Assembly: GCF_050320395.1 (NCBI RefSeq)
Contig: NZ_CP144459.1
Span: 2,232,001-2,296,000, forward strand
Source of the DNA: Treponema_C sp050320395
GTDB lineage: Bacteria > Spirochaetota > Spirochaetia > Treponematales > Treponemataceae
Direction: 5' to 3'
Length of the DNA: 64,000 nucleotides
The notes beneath the pieces are model-generated. The model saw nothing but the letters and a program-made list of their open reading frames with translations, ran no database searches and was not told the origin of the DNA. The translations under genes and the position numbers were made by a program. Within the stretch, counting starts at the first letter, position 1; the number at the start of each line of letters is the position of its first letter. Shown in pieces: positions 48,956 to 56,900 of this stretch.

Positions 48956-48990
48956 TTTGCCTATATACAGAAGGAGGATATCCTCCTTCA

Positions 48991-49829
48991 TTAAAAGTAT
49001 TTATTCTTAACCTGTTGTAGTAGACCATGATGTAACGCCATACAATCGTTTTTACTCATTTCAATCGTCAACTTTTTTGTGTTTATTCGATACAGTTTTT
49101 CTTTCTTCAACGTCGCAAAAAAACTTTCCATACGGGCATTATCATAACAGGCTCCAACTCCGCCCATACTCTGCACACCATGTAAAGATGCAATCGTGCG
49201 TTTGTATTCATAGCTCGTATATTGGCTGCCCGGATCGCTGTGTGCAATAAAGCCGGGTTTCGGCCGTTCTTTCTCATACGCCTGCCGAATAGCACGTATA
49301 CACAATTCTTTTTTCATATTATCATCCATGGCAACCGAAATGATTTCTCCTGCAAAGCAATCGAGTACCGGTGCTATATAAAGAGTTCCATCTTTGCAGG
49401 CAATTTGTGTAATGTCGGTAAGCCATTTTTCATTCGGCTTTGAAGCGCTAAAGTCTTGTTTAACCAAATCTTCACACTTTTGAGCCTTTTTATCGGCTTT
49501 TGTAAGACCGTTAGGGCTTTTTCTGCTCTTATGAAGCAGATTTCCCCTTCTCATTGTCCTTAATACTGTTGAACGCGAACAGGTAATTCCTTTTTGTTCC
49601 AGGGCTTTTTTCATTCTTGTTACTCCATAGTTATCATTATCCTCATGTTCTTCAAGAATAGTATGCATTTCGGGTGAGAAGAAGCTGCCATCTTTTCACT
49701 GTATGGCGATTTCGTTTCCACTTGTAATAGCCTGATTCCGTGACACACAAAGCTTTACACAGGCTTGCCGTTGACAGTTTCAGTGCCTGACGGCGATTAC
49801 AAATGTAGTTAAAAATCAGTTTCTTTGTT
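48991..49829 (-). pseudogene. IS3 orfB (DDE transposase), frameshifted
   Basis: The intact C-terminal part (226 codons from 49668) has the IS3 catalytic pattern: D in KWLTDITQIACKDGTLYIAP, D in GFIAHSDPGSQYTSYEYKRT and E in NARMESFFATLKKEKLYRIN. The N-terminal part, encoded from about 49829 to 49690, reads LIFNYICNRRQALKLSTASL and GYYKWKRNRHTVK. The two are in different frames, with a TGA in the C-terminal frame at about 49697-49699, so a one-base loss has broken the gene. HSDPGSQY carries Pro where most family members have Arg. Confidence 0.85.
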
Positions 49830-50112
49830 ACCTCTTCTGACCTTTGACGAAAAAACGCAGAGCATCCTGTAATATCCGTACCGTTTCTTTAAGCTCCCTG
49901 TTCTCTTTTTCCAGTGTCCGCTGCCTTTCGCTTTCTGTCATACCGTTTTTTCCGACTGTGCCTGTGCAGGTGTCTTTATAACGATTTTGACTCTTCCTCC
50001 AGCCGCTGAGCGTATGATAGCTGATACCCAAATCCTGCGAGGCTTTGCGTGTGCCGATTTCATCGGACAACTGCAATGCCTGTGCCTTAAATTCCGTACT
50101 GTACTTATTCAT
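49828..50112 (-). CDS. IS3 orfA (helix-turn-helix protein)
   Basis: A 94-residue protein with the IS3 OrfA pattern: a helix-turn-helix DNA-binding N-terminus (STEFKAQALQLSDEIGTRKA, then SQDLGISYHTLSGWRKSQ) and a leucine-zipper C-terminus (ESERQRTLEKENRELKETVR, ILQDALRFF). It normally joins OrfB by programmed frameshift to make the transposase. A TTTTTT run near the end could be the slippage site, but I cannot confirm it. The gene is intact. Confidence 0.88.
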   Translation of the reverse strand: MNKYSTEFKAQALQLSDEIGTRKASQDLGISYHTLSGWRKSQNRYKDTCTGTVGKNGMTESERQRTLEKENRELKETVRILQDALRFFVKGQKR

Positions 50113-50168
50113 GTCTTCCCCACTATACCACAGAGGGGCTTTTTATACTGTACTTTTATGATAACTGT

Positions 50169-50307
50169 TCAAGTTTTGCTAAGCAAAACTCGCATAAAAA
50201 CAGCTTTAAGTTCGCAATTCTGAAGAATTGCTCACACTTAAAGATAGTATTGGATATACAGTTTTGAGCTGTATAGGCCGGATTCCAAAGGCCGGCGAGG
50301 CCTTTGG
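50169..50307. repeat. Cluster of short palindromes between the IS and rubrerythrin
   Basis: Three hairpins occur in about 140 bases: AGTTTTGC-TAA-GCAAAACT (50169-50187), GCAATTC-TGAA-GAATTGC (50214-50231) and CCAAAGGCC-GGCGA-GGCCTTTGG (50285-50307). No gene is present in this stretch. The first resembles the palindrome at 47888-47909. Confidence 0.55.
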
Positions 50308-50330
50308 CTGTGCGGGAAAGTGAGAGGGGC

Positions 50331-50379
50331 AAGGGGAGAGAGGAAACCCTGCCCTGAACGGGGTTTCCTCTCTCCCCTT
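50331..50379. terminator. Long hairpin downstream of the rubrerythrin gene
   Basis: A 19-base perfect stem (arms 50331-50349 and 50361-50379, starting AAGGGGAGAGAGG) with an 11-base loop ends eight bases past the rubrerythrin stop codon. No T run follows on the minus strand, so it may protect the mRNA end or stop the polymerase inefficiently. Confidence 0.7.
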
Positions 50380-50386
50380 AATAGTT

Positions 50387-50929
50387 TTAGTACGTTTTTA
50401 CTCTGCGTTCAAAATAGCCCTGCGGATGGTCGCAGACGGGGCATTTTTGCGGCGCTTTATCGCCGAAGTGAATGTGGCCGCAGTTTGTACAAATCCAAAA
50501 TACTTTTTCGCCGTCTTTGTATAAGGAACCGTCCTTTAAGCGCGCAAGCAGGGCCATGTAGCGCTCTTCGTGTTCTTTTTCGATTTTGGCGACCATTTCA
50601 AAAAGGGCGGCAATGCGCGTAAAGCCTTCTTCTTTTGCGGTTTTTGCAAAATCGGCATACATTTCCGTCCACTCATAGTGTTCGCCTTCGGCAGCCGCCA
50701 AAAGATTGTCGGTTGTCGTCGGAATCTCGCCTCCGTGCAGTTCTTTGAACCATATTTCGGCGTGTTCTTTTTCGTTGCCCGCGGTTTCTTCAAAAAAACG
50801 TGCGATTTGGTTGTAGCCTTCTTTTTTTGCCTTCGACGCAAAATAGGTGTACTTGTTGCGTGCCTGACTTTCGCCTGCAAAAGCGGCCATCAAATTCTGT
50901 TCGGTTTTTGAACCTTTTAATTCAGCCAT
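50387..50929 (-). CDS. rbr: Rubrerythrin
   Basis: A 180-residue non-haem di-iron peroxidase that detoxifies hydrogen peroxide in anaerobes. The ferritin-like part has the iron ligands in NLMAAFAGESQARNKYTYFA, FFEETAGNEKEHAEIWFKEL, EWTEMYADFAK and VAKIEKEHEERYMAL. The C-terminal rubredoxin-like domain has CTNCG and CPVCD (FWICTNCGHIHFGD, APQKCPVCDHPQGYF). It is cytoplasmic and stands alone, divergent from nothing close. The ATG follows GGAGGCTCAGT. Confidence 0.97.
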   Translation of the reverse strand: MAELKGSKTEQNLMAAFAGESQARNKYTYFASKAKKEGYNQIARFFEETAGNEKEHAEIWFKELHGGEIPTTTDNLLAAAEGEHYEWTEMYADFAKTAKEEGFTRIAALFEMVAKIEKEHEERYMALLARLKDGSLYKDGEKVFWICTNCGHIHFGDKAPQKCPVCDHPQGYFERRVKTY

Positions 50930-51045
50930 ACTGAGCCTCCGTTGATGTGATATGTGTGTAAGATGCCGAAAAGCCTCGTCCGCTTACAACCGGCATGTTT
51001 TGTGTTTACTATTTTAGCGCCGCACGTGCCTTGCGTCAAGAACAA

Positions 51046-52665
51046 TCAGCGGTAGGGACTTAACAACGCTTCAAGTTTTTCCCTGCCGATAAGCTTTATA
51101 AAGCCTGCAAGCCGCGGCCCCTGCGTTTTTCCGATAAGCACGCGGTAGACCGCTTCAAACATCGCCTTAGGCTCAATGCCCGTTTCTTCGGCAACCGCAT
51201 ACAGCGCCTGCGACAAGGGCTTTTCTTCAAGACCGTCCAGCTTGGGAAGAATATCGGTAAGGATTTTGCGGATACACAAGGTTTCCGCCTCGTTCAAATC
51301 TTCCTTTGTACAATCGCCGGGATTTTTCAGCGTAAAGCGGAACTCTTCGGGAGCGCATTCGCTTATCCAATACCGGGCGCATTCGCATCTCTTGCGGAAG
51401 CGTTCAACCTGTTCGGCCTTTATATCGGGGCATGAAGCGAGCACCGCCTCGATATCGCCGGATGCCGTTTGCAGCATATTGCACAAATGACGGAAGGGCA
51501 CCTGATACGACATGCAGGAAGGCATACCGTCTTTAACCTGCGACAATTCGTAAATGCGCTTTTCTTTTTCGAACACCTCGTCGTTTTTCGCCTTGTCGAC
51601 CCCCCAGGCGATGCGTTCGGTTTTATCGTAATCTTCGTAGGTTTTTATAACGTCCAAGTCGAAACTGATGGAAAACTCCGTATTCGGCCGCGTACCCGCA
51701 AAAAGGTAGCGCGCAATTTCAGGCTGATACACCCGCAACACGTCGTCCAAGCTGATAACCTTCCCCTTCGACGAGGACATTTTTCCGGGCAAGCCCTTTA
51801 TGCCGATAAAGTCGTAGCGGAAACTCACCGGAGCGGGCCAATTGTAAATCTCCTGAGAAACCAAGCGCGCCGTGTCGAAAGAGCCGCCCTGACTGTGGTG
51901 GTCTTTTCCCGCAGGCTCGAAAACGGTTTTTTCAAACTGCCAGCGCATCGGCCAGTCTACGCGCCAGCCCAGCTTTAATTCTTTGGACGAACGCAAATCC
52001 GCCTTTTCGCTGTGGCCGCAGCTTGTGCAGCGGTATTCCACACCGTATTCCCCGTCGTAAGACAAAATCTCGGTCGTGTCCTTATTGCACTTACAGCAAA
52101 AGGCCGCCGCAGGCCAGTACTCCTCGCTTTCGGGAATTTTGTGAGCATCGTCGCGGTAACGGTTCAAACAGTCCTTGATTTTACCGCGGTTTTGTAAAGC
52201 GGTTTTCATACCCTCCGCATACATACCCGAACGGTAACGCTCCGCCTGATATAAAAATTCGGGCTCAATCCCCACCAGGGGCAGCACTTGTTCAACATCA
52301 ACCTCGTGATGACGCGCATACGAAGCATCGCGCCCGGTCGTATCCGGCACCATCGTAATCGGAAACCGCAAATGAGCTTCGAGCGTTTTTTTGTCCGGCA
52401 TATTTTCCGGCACTTTGCGGAACACATCGTAATCGTCCCACGAATAAATAAAGCGCACGGTTTTTCCCAACCGCCTCAGCGCGCGCACCACCAAATCCAC
52501 CGATATAATTTCGCGGAAGTTCCCGATATGAACGGTCCCCGACGGCGTAATCCCCGATGCACAGGTGTATGAATCCAAATCCCCGCGTTCACGGATTATC
52601 TTTTGTGCACACTGATCCGCCCAGTGAACCGCCTGCACCGCATTCTTTTTTTCAGTATTACTCAT
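51046..52665 (-). CDS. lysS: Class I lysyl-tRNA synthetase
   Basis: The start is the ATG at 52665, six bases after a -10 box, giving 539 residues; a longer frame to 52785 is rejected. It is the archaeal and spirochaetal class I LysRS, not the class II enzyme of most bacteria. The HIGH motif is in PSGTVHIGNFREI and the KMSKS motif in LPGKMSSSKGKVISL. A zinc-binding-like region reads FCCKCNKDTTEIL and YRCTSCGHSEKADL. The C-terminal helical domain (about 370-539) contacts the anticodon. It charges tRNA-Lys. Confidence 0.96.
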   Translation of the reverse strand: MSNTEKKNAVQAVHWADQCAQKIIRERGDLDSYTCASGITPSGTVHIGNFREIISVDLVVRALRRLGKTVRFIYSWDDYDVFRKVPENMPDKKTLEAHLRFPITMVPDTTGRDASYARHHEVDVEQVLPLVGIEPEFLYQAERYRSGMYAEGMKTALQNRGKIKDCLNRYRDDAHKIPESEEYWPAAAFCCKCNKDTTEILSYDGEYGVEYRCTSCGHSEKADLRSSKELKLGWRVDWPMRWQFEKTVFEPAGKDHHSQGGSFDTARLVSQEIYNWPAPVSFRYDFIGIKGLPGKMSSSKGKVISLDDVLRVYQPEIARYLFAGTRPNTEFSISFDLDVIKTYEDYDKTERIAWGVDKAKNDEVFEKEKRIYELSQVKDGMPSCMSYQVPFRHLCNMLQTASGDIEAVLASCPDIKAEQVERFRKRCECARYWISECAPEEFRFTLKNPGDCTKEDLNEAETLCIRKILTDILPKLDGLEEKPLSQALYAVAEETGIEPKAMFEAVYRVLIGKTQGPRLAGFIKLIGREKLEALLSPYR

Positions 52666-52671
52666 TCCGCC

Positions 52672-52699
52672 AGTATAGCAAAAAAAGCGCCCCTGTACA
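52672..52699 (-). promoter_or_regulatory. lysS promoter, predicted leaderless
   Basis: TTGTAC (52699-52694), 16-base spacer and TATACT (52677-52672) end exactly six bases before the ATG at 52665. GGCGGA in that gap could act as a weak ribosome binding site only if transcription started upstream. Confidence 0.6.
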
Positions 52700-52767
52700 A
52701 CACGGAAGGGAAAAGACTTGTTCAAAGTATATGTATTATATATACTTTGAGCGATAGGAGGCGGAAA

Positions 52768-52937
52768 ATGCAGGCAAGGGTTCAAAAACGATGATTCGCT
52801 TTGACTTGATTTTGCCCGGGAACTTAAACACGGAAGACGACATCAATACGGTTACGGGAAACATAAAACTTATATTTGAATCAAAAAAAGGAAGCCGACC
52901 ATGCAGCCGATTATCGACCATATTCATATTACCGTAG
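52768..52937 (+). other. Two coupled mini-ORFs upstream of the VOC gene
   Basis: GGAGGCGGAAA precedes ATG CAG GCA AGG, an eight-codon frame (MQARVQKR) that ends TGA at 52792-52794. This stop overlaps the start of a second frame of 48 residues (MIRFDLILPGNLNTEDDINT, then VTGNIKLIFESKK) ending at 52937, inside the VOC gene. The second frame looks more like real protein than chance, but no family is recognised. It may be the start of a truncated gene. Confidence 0.3.
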
Positions 52938-53350
52938 AAAATTTGGAAAGGGCGGAAAAGTTCTATGACAGCTTTTTACCGCTTCTCGGTTTTGACCTTT
53001 CTTTAAAAGAACACGATTGTGTTGACGAACACGATTATCACATTGTAGAGTATCACAGCAGCAGCAGCTCCATCGGCTTGGTCAATTGCAGAACCGCATT
53101 CAAAGCAGAGAAGATCAACAGAAGAAAACCTGGCTCCTTGCACCATATGGCGTTTCGGGTAAACAGCCCTGCAAAAGTCGATGCTTTGTACGAACAAATC
53201 AAAGCCCTCGGCGCACCTATTGTTCATGCCCCGCAATTGTATCCTGAATATTGCTGCGACTACTATGCCTTTTTTTTCAAGGACTCCGAAGGGATTGAAT
53301 ACGAAATCGTCAGCTTTGCACGCGAACAGTATTTTCCGAAAGATTTATGA
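52901..53350 (+). CDS. VOC-superfamily (glyoxalase/bleomycin-resistance-like) protein
   Basis: A 149-residue protein with the VOC fold repeated: metal ligands are expected at His in IIDHIHITVENLERAEKFYD, His in GSLHHMAFRVNSPAKVDALY, and Glu in GIEYEIVSFAREQYF. AAGGAAG precedes the ATG. Its stop codon overlaps the ATG of the next open frame, a stub of a ClbS-like gene, in the same way that hepT overlaps the intact ClbS-like gene at 60601. Substrate is unknown. Confidence 0.88.
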   Translation: MQPIIDHIHITVENLERAEKFYDSFLPLLGFDLSLKEHDCVDEHDYHIVEYHSSSSSIGLVNCRTAFKAEKINRRKPGSLHHMAFRVNSPAKVDALYEQIKALGAPIVHAPQLYPEYCCDYYAFFFKDSEGIEYEIVSFAREQYFPKDL

Positions 53351-53396
53351 AAATTAAAAAAATACAAACTGAAATTGACGAAATAAAAACGAACGC
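53347..53396 (+). pseudogene. 5' stub of a ClbS/DfsB-like gene
   Basis: The first 45 bases match the start of the intact gene at 60601 at 40 of 45 positions (both encode KIQTEID or EIQTEID after a basic start). After about codon 15 the reading frame enters the integrase remnant. The rest of the gene is deleted. Confidence 0.75.
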
Positions 53397-53549
53397 CGCC
53401 CTTATGCAACCAACCTTTGGGAAGCCGGTTACGGTATTCGCACAATTCAAGAGCATCTCGGTTACAGCAATGTTGAGACTACTATGGTTTACATACAGGT
53501 TCTAAACCGAGGCAGTTTGGGTGTGCAAAGTCCTATAGACAGGCTGTGA
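53397..53549 (+). pseudogene. C-terminal remnant of an integron integrase (IntI-type)
   Basis: The frame ending at 53549 reads YATNLWEAGYGIRTIQEHLG, then YSNVETTMVYIQVL and NRGSLGVQSPIDRL. This is the end of tyrosine recombinases of the IntI class: the last helices with ATHLLEAGYDIRT-type sequence, box II with the LG-x-S motif and the catalytic Tyr in TTMVY, and the IntI C-terminal LGVQSPID tail. Everything before it, including the upstream catalytic Arg and His, is missing. The fragment points toward the cassettes that follow, as in the reversed integron of T. denticola. Confidence 0.85.
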
Positions 53550-53734
53550 GTTTGTTTCGTTGACCGTTTAATGAAGATAGGCCTAATCTGCCGGTCTTGA
53601 TTTGTTTTTGCTCTACTATGGTAGAGAGGTTTGTCATTTTGTTTTGAGGCAGTTTAGATTGCAAATTGCCGTTTTTAGCGATATAATGAGGAAGGGGCGA
53701 GAGGGATGGTAGGTGTACATATAAGGAGTAAATT

Positions 53735-56293
53735 ATGACATCAGCAACAAAAAACAAAAAAGAAATTGTTGATTTCCTTTGGGACTGGGCGGACAATTCT
53801 GATTGGGCTAAGTTATTGGTACATAAAGTCGTCAGCACTGAAAGCAGTTTACTTAAATCTGATAGAGAAAAAATATTTAAATATTTCTTGCATAAAATTG
53901 GATTGATAAAAGAGTTGCCTCCTCTAACAATCACAAAACCAAGTTATTCACCTGCTTCAAAAAAAATTGAGCTATCTGCACTTTCAGAAGTCACTGGTGT
54001 TAATAAACTGGCAAAAGCACAGACAATAACATTTGCACCAAACCTTACTGTCATTTATGGTGAAAATGGAACAGGTAAAACCGGATATGGAAGAATCCTA
54101 AAAGCTCTTGGATTTAGTTATGATCAAAATAACACCATCTTATCAAATGTTTTCAAAGTAAAAGAACCTCAATCTGCTAAAATTGTTTTTGAAGCGAATG
54201 GTAGCCCCGAAACATTTGTTTGGACAGGAAAAAACAGAAATGATGATCTAGCAAGTATCTCGGTTTTTAACAATAACTGTGTTCAAATCAGTCTCGATGG
54301 CAGTCGTCAACTGATTGTGTCACCTATAGGTTTTCATTTATTTGATCTCGTTTCTTCAGAGCTAAGTGCTTTAGACGCTCTATTTCAAGATAAGAAAAAT
54401 GAATATCCAGTTCAAGTTTCGTGGTTAGAAAATCTAAATTTAAATACCCCGCAACAGGTATTCATCAGTAATCTATCAAAAGACTCCGATGACCAAAAAC
54501 TATCTGAGCTTTCGACCTTTGGCAAAGAACAAGCAAAAGAACTTCAAGCAAAAGAATTAGATTTATCAAATCTAAATAAAACATTACTGCAAAATGAGAT
54601 TCGAGCATTAAACTATCAATGCTCAGAACTGAACACAATTACTGAAAAAGTAGAACAAGCAAAAAAGGTCTTGAATGCTGATGTATGGAACCAACTAAAG
54701 CAGATTAATCAATCCATTGCTGAATTAGAAAAAAATACTCAAAAAGGCATTAGTGAGATTGCCTTATCAAAAGGCATTGAGTTCTATGAAACAAACGAGT
54801 TTAAAACCTTTTTAAGTTCAGCAGAAGCTTATATCAAAAAAATGGCTAAGCCTAATTATCCGCAAAATGACGATGTGTGTATTTATTGCAGACAACCTCT
54901 TGAAGTTGATGCAAAAGAGTTATTAGAAAACTATCGTAGACTACTGAATGATAAAACAGAAGAAAATTTAACTAACCTTATAAAGTCTAAAGATGACTTG
55001 ATTAATTCCGTAAATGATATAGATACATCATTAAAGCTAAGCCATCCAAGCTTCGGAAGTGATGATAAAGATAATCCAATCCAACCAGAAGAATTGACTG
55101 CATATAATAGAGAGTTAGAAATTCTAAAGAAAAAAATTATTAATGATGAAATTTCAGATGACTTGGTCTTTAATTTGAAATATGATGATTTTAAAACATT
55201 TATTTCTAATAAAGCAATACAACTTCAAGATTCTTTAACCGAGAAAAACGAGTTATTAACAAATATCGAAACCAAAGAGAAAGAATTAAAAAAAGTTATA
55301 GCTGAATTGCAAGACCGTAAATATCTTTCCGAAAAAATTGATGAAATTAGGGATATAATTGTTAATTACAAAATATTGGCTATTCTAAATAAACACTCCA
55401 ATTCCTTTTCTACAAGTTCAATCAGTAGGAAAACATCACAGGCTAGGGAAGAGCTGATAAGTCAGGATTTTAATAATATATTTCAAAAAGAATTAATGGC
55501 TCTTAGAAAATCAGAAATGCCAATAGAGTTAAGCTTTGGTACTGATAAGGGAAAGACAAAAATTAATCATAAAATCAGTAATCATCAATTATTGGAAATC
55601 CTGAGTGAAGGAGAGCAAAAAAGTATTGCATTAGCAGAATTTCTAACCGAATTGCAATTAGATAACATCAATGCCCCTGTAATTTTTGATGACCCTGTTA
55701 ACAGTCTGGATCATAAGATAATCGATTCATTTGCAAAACGGGTTATACACCTCAGCAAACAAAGACAAGTTGTTATTTTTACCCACAGCGTTTTACTTTT
55801 CAATAGTCTTCTTTATTCCAGCAATCAGCCAAGTTTCAAACACTTGAAGTATAAGTTTTACAATTCTCAGAAAGAGTATGATTTTGTGGGTGTAATTACT
55901 GAAGCTGAAGAAGAAAAAAATAAGGTAAAGCAGAATATCAGTAAGATTAATACATTAATCAATAGCAAACCCAAAGGCAGATCAGAAGCAGAAGTTGTAA
56001 AGGAAGGCTTTGGTGAACTTAGAAGTGCTATAGAACTTTGTATTGAGCATGAAATCTTTAATGGTACTATCCAGAGGTATCAAAAGCATGTTTCACTTGG
56101 TAAGTTTATTCAGGTCAATGCTGAAGGCTTATCTAAACATAAAGAGACTCTCAATGATATATATGAGCGTTGTTGCGGATTCATTAATGCACATAGCAAT
56201 CCTGAACTCATTCATAACGATCCAACCATTGACGACCTAAGAGCTGATTTTGAGGAATTTAAAAAAATAAGATCGGAGTTTATTAAGAGCTAG
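53735..56293 (+). CDS. SMC-like AAA ATPase (AAA_13 / RloC-like), integron cassette
   Basis: An 852-residue ATPase with the Rad50/SMC layout: Walker A VIYGENGTGKTGYGRILKAL at about 108-120, a long coiled-coil with a zinc-hook-like CIYCRQPL at about 385, signature ILSEGEQKSIALAEFL and Walker B APVIFDDPVNSLDH. The C-terminal region (about 760-852) contains YERCCGFINAHSNPELIHND, which resembles the tail of RloC-type proteins, some of which carry an HEPN nuclease. An antiphage or tRNA-cleaving role is a hypothesis. GGAGTAAATT precedes the ATG and an attC site follows. The codon use is clearly more AT-rich than the surrounding chromosome. Confidence 0.82.
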   Translation: MTSATKNKKEIVDFLWDWADNSDWAKLLVHKVVSTESSLLKSDREKIFKYFLHKIGLIKELPPLTITKPSYSPASKKIELSALSEVTGVNKLAKAQTITFAPNLTVIYGENGTGKTGYGRILKALGFSYDQNNTILSNVFKVKEPQSAKIVFEANGSPETFVWTGKNRNDDLASISVFNNNCVQISLDGSRQLIVSPIGFHLFDLVSSELSALDALFQDKKNEYPVQVSWLENLNLNTPQQVFISNLSKDSDDQKLSELSTFGKEQAKELQAKELDLSNLNKTLLQNEIRALNYQCSELNTITEKVEQAKKVLNADVWNQLKQINQSIAELEKNTQKGISEIALSKGIEFYETNEFKTFLSSAEAYIKKMAKPNYPQNDDVCIYCRQPLEVDAKELLENYRRLLNDKTEENLTNLIKSKDDLINSVNDIDTSLKLSHPSFGSDDKDNPIQPEELTAYNRELEILKKKIINDEISDDLVFNLKYDDFKTFISNKAIQLQDSLTEKNELLTNIETKEKELKKVIAELQDRKYLSEKIDEIRDIIVNYKILAILNKHSNSFSTSSISRKTSQAREELISQDFNNIFQKELMALRKSEMPIELSFGTDKGKTKINHKISNHQLLEILSEGEQKSIALAEFLTELQLDNINAPVIFDDPVNSLDHKIIDSFAKRVIHLSKQRQVVIFTHSVLLFNSLLYSSNQPSFKHLKYKFYNSQKEYDFVGVITEAEEEKNKVKQNISKINTLINSKPKGRSEAEVVKEGFGELRSAIELCIEHEIFNGTIQRYQKHVSLGKFIQVNAEGLSKHKETLNDIYERCCGFINAHSNPELIHNDPTIDDLRADFEEFKKIRSEFIKS

Positions 56294-56332
56294 AAGAAGA
56301 ATTTAGAAATAAAACCTACCACCCGCTTCAAC

Positions 56333-56379
56333 CTGACATTGCGGACGAGCCGCAAATGCAGGTTAAGCGAATGTTAGGA
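56333..56379 (+). other. Integron attC site 1
   Basis: The right core GTTAGGA (56373-56379) and the left arm match the attC layout. CGCTTCAACCTG on the left pairs with CAGGTTAAGCG on the right with one unpaired C, the extrahelical base that IntI recognises. The inner arms AACCTGACATTGCGG and CCGCAAATGCAGGTT also pair apart from a short mismatch. It ends the ATPase cassette. Confidence 0.85.
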
Positions 56380-56502
56380 CGACACCGCCGGATAGGGCGG
56401 TGATAATAAAATAAACATTTAACCTTGAAAAATTGCTTATTTAAATATATAATATTCATACTAATGTATTAATGCCAAATACTTAAAAAGGAGAAGTCAA
56501 TA

Positions 56503-56772
56503 ATGGCAAATACAACACTTGTTCAAGTCAGAGTTGATGAAGCTCTAAAAAATGAAGTTACTCATATCTATGATTATTACGGATTGGATTTACCGACAGC
56601 CATCAGAATTTTTATGAAAAAAACGGTTGCAGTTAAAGGGCTTCCTTTCGACCTTAGAGATGACGCAAATAAAAAAAATATCTGGCAATATTTTGGAAGC
56701 GGCAAAGATATCGAAATGAATATACCCACTGAACCGGATTTGTCTGCTGATACAAAATTGGAGACAATGTGA
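56503..56772 (+). CDS. RelB/DinJ-type antitoxin
   Basis: An 89-residue antitoxin with a ribbon-helix-helix start (NTTLVQVRVDEALKNEVTHI, then YGLDLPTAIRIFMKKTVAVK) and a tail (NIWQYFGSGKDIEMNIPTEP). Its stop codon overlaps the start of a truncated PIN toxin, so it would be orphaned unless it acts elsewhere. AAAAGGAG precedes the ATG. It begins about 125 bases after attC site 1, as expected for the first gene of a cassette. Confidence 0.85.
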   Translation: MANTTLVQVRVDEALKNEVTHIYDYYGLDLPTAIRIFMKKTVAVKGLPFDLRDDANKKNIWQYFGSGKDIEMNIPTEPDLSADTKLETM

Positions 56773-56900
56773 AATATTTTTTAGATTCAAACATTGTAAT
56801 CTATTTCATAAAGGGACAATTTCATAAGATTGGAGAAAAACTGGAAGAACATGAAGGAGATATAGTTATTCCGTCTGTTGTTCTTGCCGAGCTTGAATAA
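56769..56900 (+). pseudogene. Truncated PIN-domain (VapC-like) toxin
   Basis: The frame starts at GTG (56769) and reads YFLDSNIVIYFIKGQFHKIG, then EEHEGDIVIPSVVLAELE and a stop at 56900. The N-terminal PIN motif with the first catalytic Asp (LDSN) and the Glu of AELE are present, but the remaining two thirds of the domain are missing. The truncated end coincides with the ATG of the next gene (TAATG). Confidence 0.8.

Larger units (their letters stand above)
48899..50154. mobile_element. IS3-family insertion sequence, decayed
   Basis: About 1.26 kb bounded by imperfect inverted repeats AGTACAG-N5-AAAGCCCCT at 48899 and the matching CTGTACT near 50148-50154. It contains two genes on the minus strand, orfA (50112-49828) and orfB (49829-48991). 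OrfB is broken by a frameshift, so the element is probably inactive on its own. Target duplication is not clear (the flanking triplets do not match exactly). The palindrome GAAGGAGGATATCCTCCTTC lies inside the left end at 48970-48989. Confidence 0.75.

Noticed and set aside
49690..49700. In-frame TGA in IS3 orfB as programmed frameshifting
   Set aside because: IS3 programmed frameshifting occurs at the orfA-orfB junction, not here, so this is more likely a mutation, though a comparison with other copies is needed.
52666..52785. N-terminal extension of the lysS frame to 52785
   Set aside because: The region contains the promoter with -10 six bases before the ATG at 52665, and the extra 40 residues do not resemble any LysRS.
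53550..53734. attI site between the integrase remnant and the first cassette
   Set aside because: No core resembling GTTRRRY at a suitable position was found, so I did not annotate one.
55900..56293. Calling the large ATPase a RloC anticodon nuclease outright
   Set aside because: The possible HEPN residues (Arg and His in the C-terminal region) are spaced R-x7-H, longer than the usual R-x4-6-H, so only a family-level call is justified.
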